The notes under the pieces were generated by a model. The model saw nothing but the letters and a program-made list of their open reading frames with translations, had not been told where the DNA came from and did no database searches. Below, piece after piece: positions 8,752-16,526 of a DNA stretch of 64,000 nucleotides (within the stretch, counting starts at the first letter, position 1; each line of letters starts with the position of its first letter). The stretch is from Clostridiales bacterium Firm_13 (GTDB lineage Bacteria > Bacillota > Clostridia > Saccharofermentanales > Saccharofermentanaceae). The stretch is from the NCBI GenBank assembly GCA_001603035.1, contig LVAS01000059.1:186001-250000 (forward strand), read 5' to 3'. Position numbers and translations under genes: made by a program.

Positions 8752-9519
8752 TTACATCGTGTCGGTAAAGACTTCCTTTCCGGCGGCATCCGTGGCGACG
8801 ACTTGCTGATTGCCGGTATCCACATAAAGCATATAGTCATAGGACGTTCCGTCGGCGGCATACTCGTCCGCGGTTAGAATATAATAGGTCACCGGGTTCT
8901 CAAAGTTGTAAAGGGTGTCGTAGTCATAGAAATACGAGGCAAACGCTTTGAGAACAGACTCGTCTATGCTCGCTGTCTCCACCGCCACATACTCCGAATA
9001 ATCCTCTTCGCTGATCACGTATTCAGAGTAATCATAATCGACTTCTAAGTCTTTGGCCCACTTATAGAGATTGCCCTCGACGTAATATTGATAATCGTCA
9101 GGCGTACCTTCGACTTGCATTGTAAAATACTCGTACGTGTCCGGAGCCAGCATGTCGACGTTAATCTTGTACTTTTGCGAATCGCTTTCGAGTCGAATGA
9201 CTCCGTCGTAGAAATAATTCTTATTGCTGTTGTCGATGTAAACATAAAATGAATCCGAACTGCCTTCCACTTCATCATACGTCAACTCAATATTGTCCAA
9301 AAGAGGCTCGGTGGCGGCATCGTCAACCTTTTCTCCGACATATCGTCCGGTAACAGACTTTCTGTCTGTGTTTGTATAGGTAATATAGTCGTCGCCGCCT
9401 TTATCTTCGCTTTGTGCCGCATCCTTAATGAGCTGCGAAATAATCGTCGAGCATCCTGACATGGAGAAAATGAGAATGATTGACAATATCCCGATCAGTA
9501 CAGTCCGTAACTTGCGCAT
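8752..9519 (-). CDS. Secreted lipoprotein of unknown function
   Basis: 255 residues from the ATG at 9519 (GGAGG upstream). Basic residues MRKLR, a hydrophobic stretch and the lipobox FSMSGC predict export and lipid attachment at the cysteine near residue 23. The mature part is very rich in Tyr, Asp and Glu, with two KLK-free acidic stretches and no recognised domain. It stands alone between its own promoter (9549-9577) and a strong terminator. The export call is solid; the function is unknown. Confidence 0.75.
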   Translation of the reverse strand: MRKLRTVLIGILSIILIFSMSGCSTIISQLIKDAAQSEDKGGDDYITYTNTDRKSVTGRYVGEKVDDAATEPLLDNIELTYDEVEGSSDSFYVYIDNSNKNYFYDGVIRLESDSQKYKINVDMLAPDTYEYFTMQVEGTPDDYQYYVEGNLYKWAKDLEVDYDYSEYVISEEDYSEYVAVETASIDESVLKAFASYFYDYDTLYNFENPVTYYILTADEYAADGTSYDYMLYVDTGNQQVVATDAAGKEVFTDTM

Positions 9520-9548
9520 ATAATCCTCCACAAACAAATAATACATTC

Positions 9549-9577
9549 ATTGTCAGTGAGCGATCGAGGATTGTCAA
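9549..9577 (-). promoter_or_regulatory. Promoter of the 9519 lipoprotein gene
   Basis: The minus strand has a perfect TTGACA (9572-9577), 17 bases, then GACAAT (9549-9554). Confidence 0.6.
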
Positions 9578-9626
9578 GGAAATGAGACGATTTGAGGCAA
9601 AACTCACGCAAATTTGCGGCAACGAA

Positions 9627-9667
9627 CAAAAAAACTCTCAGGAAACCGATTCGGTTCCTGAGAGTTC
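9627..9667 (-). terminator. Terminator of tRNA-Arg(ACG)
   Basis: Immediately after the encoded CCA end, the minus strand forms AACTCTCAGGAA / TTTCCTGAGAGTT around a short loop and runs into TTTTTTTG. Confidence 0.9.
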
Positions 9668-9669
9668 TT

Positions 9670-9746
<77 letters not shown>

Positions 9747-9776
9747 ATTGACATGCACTTTCGTGCAGCAGGTCAT

Positions 9777-9805
9777 ATTTTAGCCCACGCGCCTCCCCTT
9801 GTCAA
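9777..9805 (-). promoter_or_regulatory. Promoter of tRNA-Arg(ACG)
   Basis: Minus strand: perfect TTGACA (9800-9805), 17-base spacer, TAAAAT (9777-9782). The start point would be about 24 bases before the mature tRNA. Confidence 0.8.
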
Positions 9806-9867
9806 TCATGACTTTTTCGGGGCGTTGTGTTACTCTTGAACCGAAAAATCATCGGCGAGGTAAAGAC

Positions 9868-10620
9868 ATGTCCCCCTCTTCCCTTCCCCAGTCGCTTCAA
9901 CTTTCGACTCTTCTTAACGCGCGGGATTTAGGCGGATATCCGACGGCCGACGGCGGGGTGACTGCCTATGGGCGGTTCATTCGCGCGGACGAACCGTCTT
10001 CTCTCAGTTCGGAAGATCTGGAGGCCCTGCTTTCGTTCCCGGTGACGACCGTTATTGATCTTCGATCCCATTGGGAGATCGGAAGGCGGACGACGCCTTT
10101 CTCGGAGATTCCCGGAATCCGATATCGAAATGTCTCTCTTTTTGATTCCGATCCCGACGACACGGACAGCCCTACGGTAAAAGTAGCCCTTTCCGATAGC
10201 CTCGGCCGGCTTTATATCCATGTCCTTACGCAAGCCGGAGAACCTGTGGCGGAAGTTTTTCGCGAGATACTTGCCGCGCCTCCCGGCGGCATTCTGTTCC
10301 ACTGTACGCACGGGAAAGACAGAACGGGAATTATCGCCGCGCTCCTCCTCGCACTAGCCGGAGTCAGTCGCGAGGATATCGTCCGCGATTATGCGATTAC
10401 CTATGACTTGATACGTCCGATTGTCGATCCCAAGATCGCGGCAGTTCCCGATGACATCGGTCATATTTTTCGATCTGACCGCCAGAACATGGAAGAGCTT
10501 CTCGACTATCTCGACCGGACATATGACGGAAATCCGGCTCTGTATTTCTCGGCGATCGGATTGACGCCCGAAGAAATCCTTCTTCTGCGAGAACAGATAC
10601 TCCGACAAAAAGTATCTTAA
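9868..10620 (+). CDS. Tyrosine-protein phosphatase (dual-specificity-like family)
   Basis: A 250-residue cytoplasmic phosphatase carrying the cysteine phosphatase signature HCTHGKDRTG (C-x5-R) near residue 155 and the N-terminal NARDLGGYPT block typical of the bacterial Tyr_phosphatase-3 family. A general acid aspartate may lie in the SLFDSDPDD region. The start at 9868 has GAGGT seven bases upstream; an in-frame ATG 69 bases earlier lacks a site. It converges on a lipoprotein gene, and the two stop codons share bases (TTAA at 10617-10620). Substrate (phosphotyrosine or phosphoinositide) is unknown. Confidence 0.88.
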   Translation: MSPSSLPQSLQLSTLLNARDLGGYPTADGGVTAYGRFIRADEPSSLSSEDLEALLSFPVTTVIDLRSHWEIGRRTTPFSEIPGIRYRNVSLFDSDPDDTDSPTVKVALSDSLGRLYIHVLTQAGEPVAEVFREILAAPPGGILFHCTHGKDRTGIIAALLLALAGVSREDIVRDYAITYDLIRPIVDPKIAAVPDDIGHIFRSDRQNMEELLDYLDRTYDGNPALYFSAIGLTPEEILLLREQILRQKVS

Positions 10621-12005
10621 GAAGCGGCTTCTTCCAGAACAATTCCGGATATCTTGCCGGGGTCTGACGCTGCAAATTGGAAAGTCAGGCTGTACTTGGT
10701 ATCGTCGGCGAAAGAGGAAAGGACATAATCGGATGTGTCCGCGAAAGGATAGAGCATCAGAACATCGTCCTTTTTCATACCCGCATAGAGGCGCGCGCCG
10801 AGACGCAGGTCTCCCTGATCGGTACGCAGACGAATACGGATTATTTTGCCCTCCCAGGAAGAACCGTCGGATGACATGCTTCCCTGAATCGTCGCGGAGA
10901 GGCCGACCGCATCCGCGTAGGATACGACAATCTGTTGTTCGTAACCTGTTTTCGAAGAGCTCGAAGCAACGGTTTGTCCCGGAATGACCGCCATCGGTTG
11001 TCCGAACAACTCCGTAAATTGACTCGAATTTGCGTAATCTCCGATACGGAGCGATTTGTTGTCGCCGACGTAGAGGTTTAAGTCGCGGGAGCTCAACACA
11101 CTTCCGGCGTTATCGCGGATAAGAACTTTCCCTCCGGTATCAGCAAGAAAATTCACAACACGCGACTCGTATCCCGAAGAAGAATCGTCGAGCACCTCAG
11201 ACTGAAGAAAAGTCGCGGAAGCCGGGCTTAACGCGAGAAGGCGATATCCGGAATAGGGCGTCTGAACGCGAACGTTATAATACTGAATCAGTTGATTCGC
11301 CTTATATCGGAGAACCGTGTCAGAAAAGGATTCCTGTTCGACGGATGCGCTGTCGGACAGAAGTGTCGAGACGGCATTCTCATTTTTGGATTCCAGCGCG
11401 CTGAAATAAAGGTCGGCGGCGGAAAATACGCGCATGGATTCTTGTACCCAATCAGAAGACAGAAAAGGGGTTTGGTTGGCGTCTTGCTGATAGAAGAGAT
11501 AAATGGGAGAGAGAGAATCACTCTGATCCTGAAAAATCAATTCAACGGGTACGCTGGCTTCAATGATTCCCGCATAATCCGGCGCCTTATCTGAAATGGC
11601 GGAAAGTACCGAATCCTTTTCGGTATTGGAAAGAAAGCGATACGATTGAATCGAACTGCCGCCGGTAATGAACCTCGACAAAGCGTCAATATATGCGGCA
11701 AATTCAGGATACGTGACTCCGTTCCTCTGCGCCGCGGGAATCGAACGATAGACGTTCTCTGTCTGCGTCGTATCTGAAATGCAGGTGATTAATGTGCGTA
11801 CGAATTGTTGCTTATCGAGAAAATCCGATTGATTGCCGGCGACGGTCGGCAATTCGGATGCCTTCCCTCTCTCGGCGGAAAGACCGGTCGTGCAAGAAGA
11901 TAAAAGGAATGCCAAAACGAGTCCGGTCGCCAAAAGGGTCGGAAGAATGGATCCGCGGACGGATAAATAAAAACCGGTACCTTCCTTCTTACGCATTGCC
12001 TTCAT
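10617..12005 (-). CDS. Large lipoprotein of unknown function
   Basis: 462 residues. A basic N-terminus is followed by a hydrophobic helix and the lipobox LLSSC (cysteine near residue 38), so it is predicted to be an exported lipoprotein. The mature region is serine-rich with no domain I recognise. AAGGA seven bases before the ATG lies inside the end of rlmB, and only three bases separate the genes, so it is the last gene of cysE-cysS-mrnC-rlmB. Function is unknown. Confidence 0.7.
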   Translation of the reverse strand: MKAMRKKEGTGFYLSVRGSILPTLLATGLVLAFLLSSCTTGLSAERGKASELPTVAGNQSDFLDKQQFVRTLITCISDTTQTENVYRSIPAAQRNGVTYPEFAAYIDALSRFITGGSSIQSYRFLSNTEKDSVLSAISDKAPDYAGIIEASVPVELIFQDQSDSLSPIYLFYQQDANQTPFLSSDWVQESMRVFSAADLYFSALESKNENAVSTLLSDSASVEQESFSDTVLRYKANQLIQYYNVRVQTPYSGYRLLALSPASATFLQSEVLDDSSSGYESRVVNFLADTGGKVLIRDNAGSVLSSRDLNLYVGDNKSLRIGDYANSSQFTELFGQPMAVIPGQTVASSSSKTGYEQQIVVSYADAVGLSATIQGSMSSDGSSWEGKIIRIRLRTDQGDLRLGARLYAGMKKDDVLMLYPFADTSDYVLSSFADDTKYSLTFQFAASDPGKISGIVLEEAAS

Positions 12006-12008
12006 CGG

Positions 12009-12908
12009 TTATTCCTTGCCGTTCCTTCTCTGCTTGGCAGCTTCAAACACAACGATTCCGGCTGCGACGGCAGCATTCAAACTGTTGACGTGCCCCTTCA
12101 TCGGGATCGATATAAGGAAGTCGCAGCTCTCGCGAACCAGTCTCGACATCCCTTCCCCCTCGCTTCCGATTACCACCGCAAGCGCCCCTGTAAGGGGCGC
12201 CTTGTCGTAGGTCATCGTTCCCTCGGCATCCGTCCCGGCGATCCAAAATCCGTTTTTCTTAAGATCGGCGATTGTCTGCGAAAGATTGGTCACGCGGCAA
12301 ACGGGTACGTATTCGACCGCACCGGCAGAAGCCTTCGCGACAACAGCATCAAGTCCAATGGAACGATGGCGCGGAATGATCACGGCATGAACGCCGGCCG
12401 CGTCGGAGATGCGTAAAACAGACCCGAGATTGTACGCGTCCTTCAGTTCGTCCAAAATGACGAGAAAGGGCGCCTCTCCTCGTTCGGCCGCATCGGCCAG
12501 AACTTCGTCCAACTCAGCATAGTCGTGACTTGCCGCCTGCGCGATAACACCCTGATGGGCGTGCGTCACCGACATCTGATCCAGTGTTACTCGCGGAACT
12601 TCCATCACCGGCACATTGGATTCACGCGCAAGCGCCAGAATACGTTGCGCCGTCGGATCCAGTCTTCCGTTCTCCGGTCGTGCGAGCCAAATCTTATTGA
12701 TGGTCCGCCCGGCGCGAAGCGCTTCCAGAACCGGATTTCGACCTTCGATTCGGTCCGCCGGATCGAAGGCGCCGCGAGGCTCGGAAACTTGCGCTCGATT
12801 CGGATCGGGAGATGCCCTAAGAGCAGACACATCACTCGAAGCCGACTCCGGTCTTCTGTTTCCGGCGTCTGCCTTAATGTAACGATTTCGTCTCGGATCC
12901 TTTTCCAT
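12009..12908 (-). CDS. rlmB: TrmH-family 23S rRNA ribose 2'-O-methyltransferase (RlmB-like)
   Basis: Predicted to methylate 23S rRNA G2251. After about 60 residues of low-complexity basic leader comes the L30e-like substrate domain (GRNPVLEALRAGR). The SPOUT trefoil-knot motifs follow: NLGSVLRISDAAG, IGSEGEGMSRLV and SIPMKGHVNSLNAAVA. The ATG at 12908 (AAGGGG upstream) is preferred over a GTG 15 bases earlier. It overlaps mrnC by 35 bases. The cysS-mrnC-rlmB order is a conserved Firmicutes arrangement, which supports the assignment. Confidence 0.92.
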   Translation of the reverse strand: MEKDPRRNRYIKADAGNRRPESASSDVSALRASPDPNRAQVSEPRGAFDPADRIEGRNPVLEALRAGRTINKIWLARPENGRLDPTAQRILALARESNVPVMEVPRVTLDQMSVTHAHQGVIAQAASHDYAELDEVLADAAERGEAPFLVILDELKDAYNLGSVLRISDAAGVHAVIIPRHRSIGLDAVVAKASAGAVEYVPVCRVTNLSQTIADLKKNGFWIAGTDAEGTMTYDKAPLTGALAVVIGSEGEGMSRLVRESCDFLISIPMKGHVNSLNAAVAAGIVVFEAAKQRRNGKE

Positions 12909-13326
12909 TTCGTTCCCCTTCACCGCTGCCGTTTGTTTCTTCGATCAGTATTCTGCGAAGGACTTCGTCAAGTCGCGCGTTCTGATCCGTAAGATATAGA
13001 TATCCGATCACCGCCTCCAAGCCCGTCGCATATTTATAGTCCGCCGGGCTGGCATTTTTGGCAAGGCTTGTCGGGTTACTGTTCTTGGCTCTTCGGAAGA
13101 CAGACGCCTCTTCCTCGGAAAACGAGTCAAGCATCGACCGAGCGGCGCGCGCCTGCGCCTCTGCTCTCACAAAAACGATCGCCTGTCGATGAAGCGCGCC
13201 GGATTTGGAGTGGATCCGAGCGGCCAGATGAAGTCGAACGTACAGTTCGAAAACCGCATCTCCGACATACGCCAGTACAGAAGGCGATACCTCTCTTATA
13301 TCTCCCTCCAGCACCGGAATAATCAT
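12874..13326 (-). CDS. mrnC: Mini-ribonuclease III
   Basis: Dimeric double-strand RNase that lacks a dsRNA-binding domain and matures 23S rRNA in Bacillus. The 150-residue product has the RNase III catalytic segment LAYVGDAVFELYVR, the central RRAKNSN and the second acidic motif ATGLEAVIGYLYL. The C-terminus ends in a polar GEGERNGKGSE tail that overlaps rlmB. The ATG overlaps the cysS stop by 4 bases. Confidence 0.94.
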   Translation of the reverse strand: MIIPVLEGDIREVSPSVLAYVGDAVFELYVRLHLAARIHSKSGALHRQAIVFVRAEAQARAARSMLDSFSEEEASVFRRAKNSNPTSLAKNASPADYKYATGLEAVIGYLYLTDQNARLDEVLRRILIEETNGSGEGERNGKGSETKSLH

Positions 13327-14741
13327 ATCCGCGTGACCTGCGGACCCTGTGCCGTGTCCTTGATCTGATAGCCGAGCTCCTGAATACGAGCACGAATTTC
13401 ATCCGCAAGGGCAAAATTCTTCGCTTTCTTGGCTTCGCTCCGACGCTCGACAAGATCCAGAACTTCCTTCGGTATCCCGGAAGAAGATTCGGAAAGCGAA
13501 TCGGCCGCTATCCCCAAAACATGACTCAGCTCGACAATTCTGTCGGCGGAACGAAGAAGGAGCTCCTTCGAGACCTTTCCGGCGGCGACCGCCGAATTCG
13601 CGGCGCGAACAAGTTCGAAAATCGCGGTAATGGCGTCGGCTGTGTTCAGATCGTCGTCCATCGCCTGAATGAACTGAGACCGCGCAAGTTCGATCGCACT
13701 ACTAAGGACCTCTTCGGCGGCGGGGTCCGTCTCTCCGATCGTCCCGGCGGAAGCGAAGAAACGCAGGCTGGAAACAGCGTTCGCAATCCGTTCAAGACCG
13801 CTCTTTGCGGCGTCCAGAAGATCTGCGGAGAAATTGATCGGCATCCGGTAATGTCCGGTCAGGATGAAGAATCGAATGACGTCATAATCATACTTTTGGA
13901 CGATGTCTCTCACCGTAAAGAAATTACCCGCCGACTTACTCATCTTCTCATTGTCGACATTGATAAATCCGTTATGCATCCAATTCCGCACGAAAGGCAC
14001 GCCGTTCGCCGCTTCGCTCTGCGCGATTTCATTCTCGTGATGCGGGAAAATCAGATCCTGACCCCCGCCGTGAATATCGATCGTCTCTCCTAAATACTTC
14101 TTGATCATCGCCGAGCATTCGATGTGCCAACCCGGGCGACCCTCTCCCCAGGGAGACGGCCAGGCCGGTTCGCCCGGCTTTTGCTTCTTCCAAAGGGCAA
14201 AGTCCGCAGGGCTTCTCTTCTCTTCGCTCTGGGTCACGCGATCACTCGCGCCTTCCACCAGTTCGTCCAGATTGAAGTGGGAGAGCTTGCCGTACTCGGC
14301 AAACTTCGCGACGTCATAATAAACGCCGTCCGATAATTCATAGGCGTAACCCTTGTCGACAAGAACGGCAATCATGTCGATAATGGCATCCATCGTCTCC
14401 GTCGCGCGAGGCTGATACGTCGGGCGAAGGATTCGGAGACGATCCGCATCGACGTAATATTCCGCGATGTAACGATCGGCAAGTTCTCTCACCGTTATAC
14501 CTTCTTCGTTGGCGCGAGAGATCATTTTGTCGTCAATATCCGTGAAATTCTGGCAGAACTCCACTTGATATCCTCGATACTCCAAATATCTGCGCATCGT
14601 GTCGAAAGTAATAAACGGCCTTGCGTTCCCGATATGAAAATAATTATATACAGTCGGTCCGCAGGCATACATCTTAATGCGTCCGGGTTCAATCGGAATC
14701 AGTTCTTCTTTATATCGGGTAAGCGTATTAAAAATCTTCAT
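13323..14741 (-). CDS. cysS: Cysteinyl-tRNA synthetase
   Basis: A 472-residue class I synthetase. [20 protein letters not shown] holds the first zinc cysteine and the HIGH motif. FVDIDDK-type [16 protein letters not shown] and [10 protein letters not shown] give further zinc ligands, and EKMSKSAGN is the KMSKS loop. A much earlier in-frame ATG at 14840 would overlap cysE; the ATG at 14741 with GGAG fits family starts. It follows cysE by ten bases, coupling cysteine synthesis with its charging. Confidence 0.97.
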   Translation of the reverse strand: MKIFNTLTRYKEELIPIEPGRIKMYACGPTVYNYFHIGNARPFITFDTMRRYLEYRGYQVEFCQNFTDIDDKMISRANEEGITVRELADRYIAEYYVDADRLRILRPTYQPRATETMDAIIDMIAVLVDKGYAYELSDGVYYDVAKFAEYGKLSHFNLDELVEGASDRVTQSEEKRSPADFALWKKQKPGEPAWPSPWGEGRPGWHIECSAMIKKYLGETIDIHGGGQDLIFPHHENEIAQSEAANGVPFVRNWMHNGFINVDNEKMSKSAGNFFTVRDIVQKYDYDVIRFFILTGHYRMPINFSADLLDAAKSGLERIANAVSSLRFFASAGTIGETDPAAEEVLSSAIELARSQFIQAMDDDLNTADAITAIFELVRAANSAVAAGKVSKELLLRSADRIVELSHVLGIAADSLSESSSGIPKEVLDLVERRSEAKKAKNFALADEIRARIQELGYQIKDTAQGPQVTRI

Positions 14742-14751
14742 AGAGCTCTCC

Positions 14752-15498
14752 TTATTCGTTGTGATGATCTTCCGTGCGTCTTTCGCTCGTACAGTCTTCC
14801 TCCGTCTTCTTCTCATCCTGTTCCGGGTACATCCGGTCACATACGCGAAGGCTGTAACGCACGTCGGGCTTCACTTCAAGTTGCTTCTCCAAAATCAACA
14901 CTCTGTGTAGGAGCTTACATATCTCTTGCTCGACCGGGTCCGCCGTATTCCCGTGATCGAGACTGTCGGCGTGACTCTCGGGGCGCCGCCCTTCGATACG
15001 GACAATCTTTGCCGGAATGCCGACCACCGTCGCATTCGCCGGAACATCCGAAAGGACGACGGCATTCGCTCCGATCATCGCATTGTCGCCGACAGTAAAC
15101 GGACCGAGAAGCTTGGCCCCGGTCCCGATCAAAACGTTATTCCCGACCGTCGGGTGACGTTTGCCTTTGCCATGACCGGTTCCGCCCAAGGTAACTCCGT
15201 GATAAATCGTACAGTTGTCGCCGATGACCGCGGTCTCGCCGATTACGATTCCCATCCCGTGATCGAGAAAAAGTCCGCGTCCGATCTGCGCGCCGGGATG
15301 AATCTCAATCCCCGTCCAGAAGCGAGCGCATTGGGAATTCCATCGGGCAAGACCGAATATGTGGCGACGATATAAAAAATGGCTCACGCGATGGAAAAAA
15401 AGCGCGTGAAAGCCAGGGTATAAAAGAATAACGCCCAGAACGCTCCGCGCTGCGGGATCGCGTCTGGCGATTTGTCTGGCATCGCTAATAAGCCCCAT
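14752..15498 (-). CDS. cysE: Serine O-acetyltransferase
   Basis: Makes O-acetylserine for cysteine synthesis. The 248-residue protein has the N-terminal helical part ending in [11 protein letters not shown] and a left-handed beta-helix of hexapeptide repeats ([45 protein letters not shown]). It lacks the long N-terminal dimer domain of enterobacterial CysE, as in other Firmicutes enzymes. After residue about 180 a polar tail with a coiled segment ([17 protein letters not shown]) extends it beyond the core. AGAGGA precedes the ATG. The 6S RNA terminator lies only about 28 bases upstream. Confidence 0.94.
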   Translation of the reverse strand: MGLISDARQIARRDPAARSVLGVILLYPGFHALFFHRVSHFLYRRHIFGLARWNSQCARFWTGIEIHPGAQIGRGLFLDHGMGIVIGETAVIGDNCTIYHGVTLGGTGHGKGKRHPTVGNNVLIGTGAKLLGPFTVGDNAMIGANAVVLSDVPANATVVGIPAKIVRIEGRRPESHADSLDHGNTADPVEQEICKLLHRVLILEKQLEVKPDVRYSLRVCDRMYPEQDEKKTEEDCTSERRTEDHHNE

Positions 15499-15525
15499 GC
15501 ATATTCCTCTTCATTCGTTCGACAG

Positions 15526-15713
15526 AAAAACCTGAGATGCCGATTCCCACTTTTTGACACCCGGCGATCGCCAGGTGGGTATCCTGCGGCAGTCCTAGAT
15601 CTTCCAAGTTCGATCTCCGAAGAGATCCAAAAGGCATGATCCTCTCTGCTTCGACACCGGATTCCCTTTTATGTCATGTAGGTTCAAAAAGGTGAGTCTC
15701 GGACATTCAGGCA
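15526..15713 (-). ncRNA. ssrS: 6S RNA (RNA polymerase regulator)
   Basis: A roughly 188-base transcript follows a near-perfect promoter. Its ends pair as a closing stem: 5' CCTGA-ATG with 3' CAT-C-TCAGG, and the 3' arm runs into TTTTTC. Between them lie TTTTTGAACCTACAT and AAAAGGGA on the 5' side, and GGGTGTCAAAAAGTGGGAATC on the 3' side, which match my memory of Firmicutes 6S RNAs and would flank the open central bubble that mimics promoter DNA. Length and long rod-like pairing fit. No open reading frame explains the segment. A covariance-model search would settle it. Confidence 0.8.
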
Positions 15714-15718
15714 ACTAC

Positions 15719-15747
15719 ATTATACCAATCCGGCAGGTCCGACTCAA
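15719..15747 (-). promoter_or_regulatory. Promoter of 6S RNA
   Basis: Minus strand TTGAGT (15742-15747), 17-base spacer, perfect TATAAT (15719-15724). Start expected near 15712. Confidence 0.85.
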
Positions 15748-15776
15748 CCCGAAGCGCGAAAGAAATCCTTGCGGAC

Positions 15777-16526
15777 TTAGCGAAGCGCCCGCCCGCCTTG
15801 TTCTCTTAAGCGACCCGACGAGACCGCGGCTCCTGTGACGGAGCCGGCACCGGCTCGGAATAATGCGAGCGCCGCTTCATGTAGAGTGTGCCCGGTTGTC
15901 AAAATGTCGTCGACCAGAAGAATGGAAAGACCCGAAACCGAGACGTCGGCCGGAACCGAAAAGGCGCCGCGGACATTCTCCGCGCGTTTGGAATTGGCGG
16001 TGACGGAGCTCTGCTGTCTTGTCTCCCTTGTTCTTTCGAGAAAGGAGGGAACAAGAGGAATCGAGAGATCCTCGGACAGATCGCGAGCAATCCGTTCCGC
16101 CTGATTATACCCACGTTCGCGCAAACGTTTTGCCGCAAGAGGAACCGGAATAATACAATCAAATGTCGCGCCGTCCCGTCGTACTGCCTGTGAGAGAAAA
16201 TAAGACAAGGCACGAACAAAATACGTTGCGTCTCCGAATTTCAGGCTCAAAATTGCAGAGGGAATCGGATCCTCATAGAAAAAAGCGGAAATGACCGAAA
16301 AATCGGGAATCGGGTCGTCGGGGTATGGATTGGACAGACAAGACAGACGGTTAGTCCGACGCAAAGGAAGCGAGGAAAGGCAATGTCGACAGATTCGGAT
16401 ATCGGGAAGTCCTTCTGCCCTGTCCGCTTCGACGTCCACTCCGGCGGAGCAAAAGACGCAAACCGGCGGGAAAAAGTAGCCGACCCCGCGGGTTATGCTC
16501 CCTCGAAGACGGTCGGAGACGATCAT
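15777..16526 (-). CDS. comF: ComF-family phosphoribosyltransferase-like protein
   Basis: 249 residues with an N-terminal four-cysteine zinc ribbon (CVFCSAG and ICRHCL) and a C-terminal type I phosphoribosyltransferase fold carrying the PRPP loop ILLVDDILTTGHT. ComF is needed for DNA uptake in competent bacteria and acts with ComFA and with replication-restart proteins. Here it is translationally coupled to recD2 (ATGA overlap, GGAGG upstream), which fits a role in DNA processing. No other competence gene is in view apart from the Tad-type locus nearby. Confidence 0.88.
   Translation of the reverse strand: MIVSDRLRGSITRGVGYFFPPVCVFCSAGVDVEADRAEGLPDIRICRHCLSSLPLRRTNRLSCLSNPYPDDPIPDFSVISAFFYEDPIPSAILSLKFGDATYFVRALSYFLSQAVRRDGATFDCIIPVPLAAKRLRERGYNQAERIARDLSEDLSIPLVPSFLERTRETRQQSSVTANSKRAENVRGAFSVPADVSVSGLSILLVDDILTTGHTLHEAALALFRAGAGSVTGAAVSSGRLREQGGRALR

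Noticed and set aside
15499..15776. Cysteine T-box leader upstream of cysE
   Set aside because: The T-box sequence AGGGTGG-ACC and a specifier loop are not present; the segment fits 6S RNA much better.
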